Positions 15,033-21,714 of a DNA stretch of 22,285 bases are shown here, piece by piece (the first letter of the stretch is position 1; each line of letters opens with the position of its first letter). A model generated the notes under the pieces. That model had not been told where the DNA came from. It did not search any database and saw only the letters and a list, made by a program, of their open reading frames with translations. Source of the DNA: JBBIJR01 sp037445875 (lineage in GTDB: Bacteria > CLD3 > SB21); NCBI GenBank assembly GCA_037445875.1, contig JBBIJR010000058.1:1-22285 (forward strand), written 5' to 3'. Both the position numbers and the translations under genes were made by a program.

Positions 15033-15683
15033 ATGGACGCCCGATTGTTGGAACGACTGACGTTGCTCCACGACATACCCAACCGGGACGAATTCGTCCG
15101 CACGGCCTCATCGAAAGTAGTCGGTGAGGGACAGTGGATCACCCTCGAAGGGGACGTGTGCCACGCGTTTTCGTTCGTCGTGGACGGAACGGTGCGCGTT
15201 TACAAGATCGGTGAAACGGGCCGTGAGATCACCCTCTACCGGCTCGAAGCCGGGGACTCCTGTATCCTGACCGCCTCCTGTATCCTCAGCCGCAACCGTT
15301 TCCCGGCCACGGCCATGGCCGAAACACAGGTGATCGCCGTGACCGTACCGTCCGACGTGTTTCGATCATGGACCCACCGTTACGAGTTCTGGCGGGAATA
15401 CGTGTACCACCTGATGTCTAAGCGGATGGCCGACGTGATCGCGCTGGTGGAGGAAGTGGTGTTCCGTCAGATGGATCGACGGGTGGCCGATTATCTGATC
15501 CGTCGTTCGTCGAACCGCCGGATAGACGCGACGCATCAGGAGATCGCAGCCGATCTGGGTACGTCACGGGAGGTCGTCAGCCGCATCCTGAAAGACTTCG
15601 AAGAGCTCGGCGCCGTTCGGCTGGGCCGCGGAATCATCGAACTAGCGGACGCAGGCAAATTGAGGAACCGGGAGATTCTGTGA
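15033..15683 (+). CDS. Crp/Fnr-family transcriptional regulator
   Basis: This is a 216-residue regulator. Residues about 20-115 form the cyclic-nucleotide-binding-type beta barrel (VVDGTVRVYKIGETGREITL, LEAGDSCILTASC). A long dimer helix follows, then a winged helix at about 150-205 with the recognition segment IAADLGTSREVVSRILKDFE. Cysteines occur in VCHAF and DSCILTASC, but there is no N-terminal cysteine cluster of the FNR iron-sulfur type. The effector could therefore be heme/NO, thiol redox state or something else; cAMP-binding residues are not evident. Adjacent GGAGCGG marks the start. A 19-bp inverted repeat overlaps its own stop codon and lies upstream of the DUF2892 gene, which is the most likely target. 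Family secure; signal unknown. Confidence 0.93.
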   Translation: MDARLLERLTLLHDIPNRDEFVRTASSKVVGEGQWITLEGDVCHAFSFVVDGTVRVYKIGETGREITLYRLEAGDSCILTASCILSRNRFPATAMAETQVIAVTVPSDVFRSWTHRYEFWREYVYHLMSKRMADVIALVEEVVFRQMDRRVADYLIRRSSNRRIDATHQEIAADLGTSREVVSRILKDFEELGAVRLGRGIIELADAGKLRNREIL

Positions 15684-15695
15684 TATTGTCACAGA
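15677..15695. promoter_or_regulatory. Probable Crp/Fnr-type operator
   Basis: A perfect inverted repeat TCTGTGA-TATTG-TCACAGA has 7-bp arms and a 5-base centre. The half-site TGTGA/TCACA is the classical CRP half-site, but the spacing is 5, not 6. It overlaps the last codons and stop of the regulator gene and precedes the DUF2892 gene. Confidence 0.65.
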
Positions 15696-15714
15696 CGGCG
15701 GTCGTGTTTGTTGG

Positions 15715-15720
15715 TACACT
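15715..15720 (+). promoter_or_regulatory. Candidate -10 box of the DUF2892 gene
   Basis: TACACT (4 of 6 to TATAAT) has no good -35 at 17 bases. The expected start at about 15727 puts the centre of the upstream inverted repeat (15686) at about -41, the position of class II activator sites in Crp/Fnr-dependent promoters. Confidence 0.45.
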
Positions 15721-15758
15721 GCAACTGTCAGAAACGCTTCAATCCACGGAGGTTCATC

Positions 15759-15956
15759 ATGAAACAAAATGTCGGAAAAGCGGACAAGATCGTGCGCGTC
15801 CTGGTCGGGCTGGCTGTGCTCGGCGTCGGCTGGTATTACGGCAGCTGGTGGGGAGCGGTCGGGATTGTTCCCATCTTCACCGCGGCCATCGGCTGGTGCC
15901 CGGGCTATCTGCCGTTCGGCATGTCTACCTGCAAGACGGAAATACCGCAGAAGTAA
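15759..15956 (+). CDS. DUF2892 (YgaP-type) small membrane protein
   Basis: This is a 65-residue protein starting MKQNVGKADKIVRVLVGLAV, with two hydrophobic segments (about residues 13-24 and 27-40) and the end IGWCPGYLPFGMSTCKTE. This is the DUF2892 inner-membrane domain, which elsewhere forms the membrane part of rhodanese YgaP or stands alone. The two cysteines in CPGYLPFGMSTC are conserved in the family. GGAGG at 15748-15752 is well placed for ATG 15759; longer in-frame starts are rejected. The gene lies directly downstream of the Crp/Fnr regulator and its putative operator, a pairing I recall from other genomes and which suggests a role in sulfur, NO or redox stress. Function is unproven. 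Confidence 0.88.
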   Translation: MKQNVGKADKIVRVLVGLAVLGVGWYYGSWWGAVGIVPIFTAAIGWCPGYLPFGMSTCKTEIPQK

Positions 15957-15979
15957 GGCGCCGTCGAATTCCGGTCTGA

Positions 15980-16981
15980 TCACTTCCCGCTAATAAACGT
16001 CGCGCCTTCTGCAGAATATTTCTGCACCTTGTTGCGGACGGGCCGGACGGTCCTGAGGAACGCATAGATCGCGCCGAGGTCCTCTTCCGTCATGCCGGCG
16101 TACATCGTCCACGGCATGATAGTGTTGAAGTACGCTTCGTTGAATGGCGGTTTCATTTCGATCTTCCGGGCCGCCTCTGGAGCGTACGTTTTGAACCTGG
16201 CGATGAACTGCTCCTTGCTCCAAGCACCGATGCCCGTTTCCGCGTCCGGCGTGATGTTGCTCGAGCGAACCGTACCCCACGGGAGTATGAATGCAAATCC
16301 GCCGGCGTAATCCATGCCCGGCAGCGGCTGTCCCTTTTCCTGCTGCGTGTGGCACTCGGCGCACGCGGCCATGTTGGCGAGATACGCGCCGTAGGCCACA
16401 GAATCTTCACGCGGCGGCCGCGGTGCGAACTTCGGTGCGGCCGGAATGGTCCGGACGATCAGGTTCATGGGAAAATCGAGTTTCGTTGCCTGCACGCGGT
16501 TTTCGATCGGAGGCAGTGTCCGGATGTACGCTGCGATCGCCCGGATGTCCTCCTCATCGGCGGTCGCGTATCGCGGGTACGGCATAAGGGGAAACAAGGC
16601 ACGGCCGTCCTTGCTTACGCCGCACGTGATCGCACGCAGCAGTTCCCCGTCGCTCCACGATCCGATGGCGGCCGGCGTGATGTTCCTCGAATAGATGTCA
16701 CCGGGAAAACCGAAGTCGCGGCCGAAGAACTCACCCCCGCGACCCTCCGTACCCCCAATAGACGGACCGGAGTAGTAATCCCAGTTGCGGGTCGAGTGGC
16801 AGTCGATGCAGACCGCCACGTGGTAGGCGAGATATCGCCCGCGCTCCACGCGTTCCTGCGACAGGTCCAGCTTCACGTCAGCCGCGGGACCGACGTCCGG
16901 GAAGTGGTGGAAGAAATACAGTACGGCCCCAAGTATGCCTGCGATCGCGACACCCAGTAGGGACACCAGCACCTTCTTCAT
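15980..16981 (-). CDS. Membrane-anchored diheme cytochrome c
   Basis: This is a 333-residue protein with an uncleaved or signal-anchor helix (VSLLGVAIAGILGAVLYFF) and two class I cytochrome c domains. Heme-binding sites are CIDCH (Cys58, Cys61, His62) and CAECH (Cys207, Cys210, His211). Methionine ligands are probable in LFPLMPYP and IMPWTMYAGM. Repeated elements such as SRNITPAAIGSWSDGEL and SSNITPDAETGIGAWSKEQF show internal duplication and resemble the cytochrome subunits of alcohol, aldehyde or sugar dehydrogenases and related periplasmic electron carriers. No dehydrogenase is adjacent, so the partner is unknown. It faces the DUF2892 gene with only 23 bases between stops. It is driven from a promoter that overlaps that of the YciI-like gene. 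Confidence 0.92.
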   Translation of the reverse strand: MKKVLVSLLGVAIAGILGAVLYFFHHFPDVGPAADVKLDLSQERVERGRYLAYHVAVCIDCHSTRNWDYYSGPSIGGTEGRGGEFFGRDFGFPGDIYSRNITPAAIGSWSDGELLRAITCGVSKDGRALFPLMPYPRYATADEEDIRAIAAYIRTLPPIENRVQATKLDFPMNLIVRTIPAAPKFAPRPPREDSVAYGAYLANMAACAECHTQQEKGQPLPGMDYAGGFAFILPWGTVRSSNITPDAETGIGAWSKEQFIARFKTYAPEAARKIEMKPPFNEAYFNTIMPWTMYAGMTEEDLGAIYAFLRTVRPVRNKVQKYSAEGATFISGK

Positions 16982-17040
16982 GAGTGGTTACTCCGTGAAA
17001 GAATGAAATGGTATTGGATTCGAGAAACCGTATTACAGAC

Positions 17041-17067
17041 TTGAACCGAAGAGGGCTCTATTATAAT
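17041..17067 (+). promoter_or_regulatory. Promoter of the YciI-like gene (overlaps divergent one)
   Basis: TTGAAC (17041-17046), a short 15-base spacer and a perfect TATAAT (17062-17067) would start transcription near 17074, about 52 nt before the ATG. The short spacer makes it the weaker of the two divergent promoters. Confidence 0.45.
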
Positions 17068-17088
17068 ATATCGGCAGGCAGTTCGCAA
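17060..17088 (-). promoter_or_regulatory. Promoter of the diheme cytochrome c gene
   Basis: On the - strand TTGCGA (17083-17088, 4 of 6), a 17-base spacer and a perfect TATAAT (17060-17065) give a strong promoter with a start near 17053 and a leader of about 70 nt. Its -10 box shares the palindrome TATTATAATA (17059-17068) with the opposing promoter. Confidence 0.6.
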
Positions 17089-17125
17089 TATGTTATTGCA
17101 CCTGTCGATTCACGCGGGAGGAACC

Positions 17126-17515
17126 ATGAAAGCTTCTTACCTTACCCTTCTTTGTCTGCTCGTTCTGGGCGGTAACTCGCAATCCGTTGCTCAGGACAAG
17201 GAAACTCCGTATGAGATGAAGACGTACTATCTGGTGCTGCTCAAGCGGGGCCCGATGAGGAACCACGATTCCACAACGGCGAGGAACATCCAGAAGGCGC
17301 ACCTGGAGAACATCGACCGGCTGGCAAAGGAGGGCAAGATCGACCTGGCGGGACCGTGTTTACACGACGGCGACCTGCGCGGCATTTTCGTCATGAACGT
17401 CGCTACGTATGAAGAGGCCAAAGCCCTGGTTGATACCGACCCGGCAATCAAGGCAGGCCGGCTTGTGGCAGAAATCTATCCGTGGTTTTCGGCAAAGGGG
17501 GCGATGCTGAGGTAG
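17126..17515 (+). CDS. Exported YciI-like (YCII domain) protein
   Basis: This 129-residue protein has a signal peptide (MKASYLTLLCLLVLGGNSQS, cleavage near VAQ) and a YCII-type ferredoxin-like domain. It includes YYLVLLKRGP, IQKAHLENIDRLAKEGKIDL, AGPCLHDGDLRGIFVMNV and AIKAGRLVAEIYPWF. The conserved His of the AHLENI helix and the G-P turn are present. Most YciI proteins are cytoplasmic; a secreted form is less usual and points to an envelope role. Ribosome site GGAGG at 17117-17121 fixes the start, and an upstream in-frame extension to 17090 is rejected because it lacks one. It is divergent from the cytochrome c gene, with overlapping promoters. Enzymatic activity is unknown; some relatives act on chlorinated aromatics or serve as small dimeric binding modules. 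Confidence 0.87.
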   Translation: MKASYLTLLCLLVLGGNSQSVAQDKETPYEMKTYYLVLLKRGPMRNHDSTTARNIQKAHLENIDRLAKEGKIDLAGPCLHDGDLRGIFVMNVATYEEAKALVDTDPAIKAGRLVAEIYPWFSAKGAMLR

Positions 17516-17566
17516 GGTCAACCACAACGCTAGCTGCCGTGGTTATTCTCAGCGACCTCTCAAACG

Positions 17567-18382
17567 TCATTTGTTCTGAATCATCATCTTGAAGATTCTC
17601 GTAAAAGCCTTGGCCTGTGGAATAAGCAAATCCACAATGTCAAGCGTAAGGTCAGCCCCGGTTTTCGCAGAGCCTCCTCGCCTCGTAATACGCACCTCGC
17701 TTTCTTTTCCGGGAATTGAACCGATTTTCTCGTCATCGACTCTGGCAAGTCCACCAATTCTCAATTTGTCCGGACTGAGCAGGTCAATGTCTGAGATCTC
17801 AACGAACGTTTTTACACCTACTCTGAACTTGTCGATTCCAAGAAACGATCCTGTCATGTAAACCGACATATCTATTTCACATATGTTGGACCTATATGGA
17901 TAGTTGATTGAGTCTATCCGGGTCTTCGTGATTTCTGAATTGGGGTGGAATTTCCCACTCTCAATGAATCGGCTCACTGTATCCAACAGCATTTTTGTGA
18001 TGTGAATGTTACCTGCCTCGATTTCCGACTGCTCAAGCCTGTTGTATTCGTCGTCTGAAAGCAGACTGATGAACTTACCAAACACCCATCCCTCCACGCC
18101 TGATCTAGTCTTAACTTTGTACGCTTTCGATTTTCCGTAGCCCTTGAGTGATTTCTTATCATCAGTCGCCTTCACGACCTTGAGAAGCGTTCCAGCCGGA
18201 AGTGCTTTCAACGTGTTGCCAGTCAAGCCAGACACGTAGTATAGCTCAACGCCGACCGGGTTGGAGACTTGGGCAAACTTCACGGTATCGGAACTTCGAG
18301 CGCTAGGGTAGACAATACCTGTAGACAGTAGCGTAGCCACACAAATCGAGTAGATATATCTTCCGATGCGCTCGGATTTCAC
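17567..18382 (-). CDS. Exported protein with bacterial SH3 domain, unknown function
   Basis: This is a protein of about 271 residues from GTG 18382. The N-terminus (KSERIGRYIYSICVATLLST) is signal-like. Residues about 40-110 read as a bacterial SH3 (SH3b) barrel: VELYYVSGLTGNTLKALPAG, then LLKVVKATDD and the closing GVEGWVFGKFISLL. The remaining 160 residues are a beta-rich and helical region I do not recognise, ending in a basic-hydrophobic tail (AFTRIFKMMIQNK). The coding DNA is clearly richer in A+T than its neighbours, which suggests recent acquisition. The start is uncertain: in-frame TTG 18403 and GTG 18391 are alternatives and no clean ribosome site is seen. A promoter with an overlaid inverted repeat lies about 105 bases upstream. 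A wall- or envelope-binding role is inferred from the SH3b domain only. Confidence 0.75.
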   Translation of the reverse strand: MKSERIGRYIYSICVATLLSTGIVYPSARSSDTVKFAQVSNPVGVELYYVSGLTGNTLKALPAGTLLKVVKATDDKKSLKGYGKSKAYKVKTRSGVEGWVFGKFISLLSDDEYNRLEQSEIEAGNIHITKMLLDTVSRFIESGKFHPNSEITKTRIDSINYPYRSNICEIDMSVYMTGSFLGIDKFRVGVKTFVEISDIDLLSPDKLRIGGLARVDDEKIGSIPGKESEVRITRRGGSAKTGADLTLDIVDLLIPQAKAFTRIFKMMIQNK

Positions 18383-18486
18383 ACAAACCACTTCAATCCC
18401 CAATCTGAAAAGGCGACTGGCGATGAGGATTCAAGTCCTCTCGTTGAGACGCTTGGCGACTCTTTCCAGACGCGAGTTGTCCACCC

Positions 18487-18515
18487 AACATACGCTGGCC
18501 AAGTGTATGTTTCAA
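18487..18515 (-). promoter_or_regulatory. Promoter of the SH3-domain gene with overlaid inverted repeat
   Basis: On the - strand TTGAAA (18510-18515), a 17-base spacer and TATGTT (18487-18492) form a good promoter with a start near 18480. An inverted repeat AACATAC-N11-GTATGTT (18487-18511) covers the spacer and both boxes, as a repressor operator would. Confidence 0.55.
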
Positions 18516-18555
18516 GGATAGTTCGTTAGTGTTTTCGTCGCCGCAAACCTCGCCC

Positions 18556-19407
18556 CTACCTCATCATCAACATCTTCCGGACAGCGATGAACGGTCCCGC
18601 CTGGAACTGGCAAAGGTAAACGCCAGAGGGCATGAGGTTGCCTTTCCGGTCGCGTCCGTCCCAGATTACGCGATGGTGACCCTTCGGCATCATGCCGTCC
18701 ACTAATGTTCGCACTTCCCGCCCAAGCGCATTGTAAATCGTGATGACGGCCCTGCTGATCACCGACAACTGATAGCTGATCACGGTAGAAGGATTGAACG
18801 GATTGGGATAATTCTGATAGAGGGCCGTATGAGACGGGCGGGAATGATCCACCAGGCCGGCCAGCGTCCCGAAACCGATTCCGTCGATGATGCATCCCGT
18901 CACCGTCTGATCCACGGGCCCGATGATGGCGTGGCTCTCGACCAGACCGAAATCCCGTGCGAGATACTGCGTGCCATACCAGATGTTCGTCGGAAAGGAA
19001 TACCACGTGAATTGCTTGAAGATCGTCGGTATGCCGAAGACGGAGGAATTCCATACGGAAACCACCACCTTGAATTGATCGTTCCATGTCAGGAACGTGT
19101 CCCCGTTGGCGGCATCCAGATTGTACCACAGGATCGATTCCCAGCCCGTCAGATAGGTATAGACATGGTTCAGCGTGTCGATTCTGAGGTGCGGACCCGT
19201 GGCCCCGTCGTAAAACAGGTAGAGACTTCCGTCAGGCCCCGTTGAATCGTGCGTTATCTCCGTATCGAAAGTGGACAGGGAGTTCTGGTCGTACCACCGC
19301 CATTTGTTTCCGACGGACGACGGGAAGAACCGCCTTCCCTCATTTGTCTGGGAAAGCAAGGATGAGGAAATCAAACCGCAGCAAAGGATCAGACGAATTG
19401 TTTTCAT
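18556..19407 (-). CDS. Secreted protein with FlgD-like / type IX sorting module
   Basis: This is a 283-residue protein. The signal peptide is MKTIRLILCCGLISSSLLSQ. Residues about 20-195 are a beta-rich region with many tryptophans and aromatics (FFPSSVGNKWRWYDQ, LTGWESILWYNLD) and no named domain; it could be a lipocalin-like or sandwich fold, but this is a guess. The C-terminal 80 residues form the same sorting module as in the gene at 2633-4177: ALYQNYPNPFNPSTVISYQ, ITIYNALGREVRTLVDG, VIWDGRDRKGN, PSGVYLCQFQAG and a basic end. Export by the type IX route is inferred. The ATG 19407 has a GAGGGGG ribosome site and a GGGGGTACC context very like the first paralog's GGGGGTCCC. No clear promoter was found in the 176 bases upstream. 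Confidence 0.86.
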   Translation of the reverse strand: MKTIRLILCCGLISSSLLSQTNEGRRFFPSSVGNKWRWYDQNSLSTFDTEITHDSTGPDGSLYLFYDGATGPHLRIDTLNHVYTYLTGWESILWYNLDAANGDTFLTWNDQFKVVVSVWNSSVFGIPTIFKQFTWYSFPTNIWYGTQYLARDFGLVESHAIIGPVDQTVTGCIIDGIGFGTLAGLVDHSRPSHTALYQNYPNPFNPSTVISYQLSVISRAVITIYNALGREVRTLVDGMMPKGHHRVIWDGRDRKGNLMPSGVYLCQFQAGPFIAVRKMLMMR

Positions 19408-19583
19408 GGTACCCCCTCTCATTCTACCTACAAGAGCCCTGCCTACTTAAGTTGTACAAACAAGGGGGATTTTTTCCAGTTTTTCTTGAAAACCAATGGT
19501 TTTGCCGATCCGGCCTTCATCCCACGGGAGAACTGTTCAAAGCGGTTGCTTTCCAACGAGCCGCACGTTTCGAATCACGTTTC

Positions 19584-20333
19584 TCACCTGAACGTCTTCC
19601 CCGTGACCAGGGTATACCCCTGCACCTTGAGATCGTCGCTGGTGACCGCCTGCTGGCGACCTTTGTCCAGTTCCATCTTCCATTGAAACAATCCCGTGAA
19701 CGTATGCTTGATCTTCGAGATCAATTGGTCGAACAGGCCGCTCTGTTCGTACCGGTCGGCGTCCTCCTTGCTGTTCCATACCGTGACGGAGATGAACTCG
19801 TTCTCGGCCTGCATGTTTTCGTTCAGATAGGCGTACCGGCAGCCGGGAATCTCATGCAAGGCGGGAAGAATATCGTTTCTGTACAATTTGACGAACTCAT
19901 CACGCCGGTCCGGATGGGTTTTGATCGACACGAGACGCACGCACAACGAATCCTGATCCAGCGAAATCTGTTCGTCCAGAGGGGTGGACACGTTGTAGGA
20001 GGTGATGACGGGCTCTTCCGGCACCGGAGAATACTCGAGCGTCAGGTCCTGCGACAGCTGTACCTTCCACTCCGACGAATCCGAGAGGTACGGCCGCGAC
20101 TCCGCAAGGAGATTCCGGAACCGTTCGCTTCCCGAATACGCGACGACGTGCTCAAGCGAGTCCCAGAGCGTCATCGAGATGCACTCATCGTGCCTGGGCT
20201 CGTTGACGATCAGCGCGGCGTACAGACACCCCGGCGTTTCCTGCAGGGCGGGCAGAATCTTGTCGTTGTAGAGATCGCGGAATTCTCCGCTCTTCTCCGG
20301 CTTGACCTTTACCTGTACCAGTCGCATGAACAT
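19584..20333 (-). CDS. Tandem ABM-domain (antibiotic biosynthesis monooxygenase-like) protein
   Basis: This is a 249-residue cytoplasmic protein made of two ferredoxin-like ABM domains fused head to tail. Copy 1 (about residues 3-95) has VKVKPEKSGEFRDLYNDKIL, PALQETPGCLYAALIVNEP and ECISMTLWDSLEHVVAY. Copy 2 (about 130-225) has VSIKTHPDRRDEFVKLYRND, PALHEIPGCRYAYLNENMQ and EFISVTVWNSKEDADRYEQ. The conserved P-G-C and the W in T-x-W-x-S fit the family, whose members act as dimers in quinone oxidation, heme degradation or as binding proteins; the fusion would form an internal pseudodimer. AAGGAG lies 6 bases before ATG 20333 (a second ATG is two codons later). It follows the kinase gene by 64 bases and may be its downstream partner. 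Substrate unknown. Confidence 0.85.
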   Translation of the reverse strand: MFMRLVQVKVKPEKSGEFRDLYNDKILPALQETPGCLYAALIVNEPRHDECISMTLWDSLEHVVAYSGSERFRNLLAESRPYLSDSSEWKVQLSQDLTLEYSPVPEEPVITSYNVSTPLDEQISLDQDSLCVRLVSIKTHPDRRDEFVKLYRNDILPALHEIPGCRYAYLNENMQAENEFISVTVWNSKEDADRYEQSGLFDQLISKIKHTFTGLFQWKMELDKGRQQAVTSDDLKVQGYTLVTGKTFR

Positions 20334-20397
20334 GGCGGCTCCTTTCTACCCGTTCATGGACGGAACGACCGTCCGGGCGTGGAGTGATGAGCACCGT

Positions 20398-21714
20398 CTA
20401 CTTCGTGTATCTTTCGCGAATCTCCTGAAACCAATCGGTGATCACGTCGATTCTCCGGGTCGAAATGCCCTCTGTTTGAGAAGTGATGACCAGGAACTGC
20501 CGGTCGTCCATCGAGACGTCGCAGGGAATGGTCGAGGACGGCAAGTCGCTGAATACCGCCGGCGTGGAAAAATCAAAGGACGATCCTCCGGACACGTCGA
20601 CGGCCATCATGCTGCTGCCGCGCTGGTAGAACAGCCGCGTTCCGGTGTGCGACCAGATAGGCCTTCGGCCTCCGCCGCCGGAGATCTGCCACTTTCCCTG
20701 TTTACCGGGAAACGGGGTGACGTAAATTTCGAAGGTGCCCGATTCATTGGATTCATAGGCCATGTACGCGCCGTCCGGTGAGAGCCGGCCGTACTCGCTT
20801 GGCGAGGAATTCGTGAAATTCCATACCCCCTCGTGTTTCTCCAGAGGAAGAACCCATATGTCGCCGTTCCTGGCAAAGATGAGGCTCTTTCCGTCTCGTG
20901 AAACGTCCGTGAGAAAAGCGCCATTGATGGAAGCGAGCGTTTCCCCGACGCCGCTCCCATCCCACGGCTTCCGACAGATGGACCCCGTCTGACCGCTTTC
21001 GGCGGAATAGTAGATGTATTTTCCATCCGGACTCCAGACGGGTGAGGCGTGATTTCCTCCCCCAAAGGTAACGCGAGACAGCGTCTGGCGTGTAAGGTGG
21101 TATACCCATATATCGTCGTTCGCCGCATTAATGTTTAGACAAAGCTTCTGGCCGTCCGGGGACAGACCCGCCGTATAGTAGGCTTTCGGTTCCTGCAGCA
21201 CGGGTCGAACGCCTCCGGTCCGATCCAGCCAGTTCACGGTGTTGATGTTCAACGCCACGTTGCCGAGCGGAATGAACGCCAACAGGCCTCCGGCGGTGAA
21301 GCTATACTTGGCGTCCCCGGACCCTTGATTCATCCACCCGCCCTCCAGGACCTCGGATGAAGAGCCCGTGACTTCCCATCGGTCCAGGTCGAACGGAACG
21401 AGGAGGATCGACTTGCCGCGAACATACGCCAGATGCCCGGTGGGTACGTATCGTGCATAAGCTCCCCCGTGCACAAGAACCTTTCGTCTGCCCGTACTCA
21501 GATCCTGGATCGCAATGAGCGCGTCGTCGAACGTGGCGATGTTGCTCTGTTTGATGGTGAACAGGATACTCTTCTCGTCGGGCAGGAGTTGGGGAAAACG
21601 GTGGCTGATCTCGGCGTTGGCGCTGTCCATCGACGTGAGGAGCTTCGGTTCTCCTCCGTTCGCGGAAACCGAATGGATGCCGTTCTGAATGTGGCCGAAG
21701 TAGATCGTGTTGTC
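20398..21714 (-). CDS. Ser/Thr kinase PD40 protein, C-terminal propeller part (after frameshift)
   Basis: This frame starts at about 21714 with DNTIYFGHIQNGIHSVSANG and carries the rest of a TolB/PD40 beta-propeller: LLPDEKSILFT, ARYVPTGHLAYVRGKSILLV, LSPDGQKLCLNI, WSPDGKYIYYSA, VSRDGKSLIFAR, LSPDGAYMAYES and WSHTGTRLFYQR, ending in a short basic tail. The repeated S-P-D-G-x-x-hydrophobic units are diagnostic. It continues the protein begun in the other frame at 21302-22285. The shift lies near 21713-21735. The first ATG in this frame is at 21630, but it has no ribosome site, so independent expression is doubtful. In such kinases the propeller is the extracytoplasmic sensor. Either the gene is broken or the assembly has lost bases here. 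Confidence 0.85.
   Translation of the reverse strand, partial: DNTIYFGHIQNGIHSVSANGGEPKLLTSMDSANAEISHRFPQLLPDEKSILFTIKQSNIATFDDALIAIQDLSTGRRKVLVHGGAYARYVPTGHLAYVRGKSILLVPFDLDRWEVTGSSSEVLEGGWMNQGSGDAKYSFTAGGLLAFIPLGNVALNINTVNWLDRTGGVRPVLQEPKAYYTAGLSPDGQKLCLNINAANDDIWVYHLTRQTLSRVTFGGGNHASPVWSPDGKYIYYSAESGQTGSICRKPWDGSGVGETLASINGAFLTDVSRDGKSLIFARNGDIWVLPLEKHEGVWNFTNSSPSEYGRLSPDGAYMAYESNESGTFEIYVTPFPGKQGKWQISGGGGRRPIWSHTGTRLFYQRGSSMMAVDVSGGSSFDFSTPAVFSDLPSSTIPCDVSMDDRQFLVITSQTEGISTRRIDVITDWFQEIRERYTK

Noticed and set aside
17520..17544. AACCAC...GTGGTT as a terminator after the YciI-like gene
   Set aside because: The stem is only 6 bp with a 13-base loop and no T-run, so chance is the better explanation.
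18425..18440. A tRNA T-arm-like stretch (GGATTCAAGTCC)
   Set aside because: The loop is 6 bases rather than 7, the G53-C61-type pair is missing, and no acceptor, D or anticodon arms can be built around it. It is kept only as a leader hairpin.
19242..20387. A 381-codon + strand frame over the double ABM gene
   Set aside because: The - strand shows two clear ABM domains and a ribosome site; the + frame shows no recognisable motif and lies over part of a second real gene.
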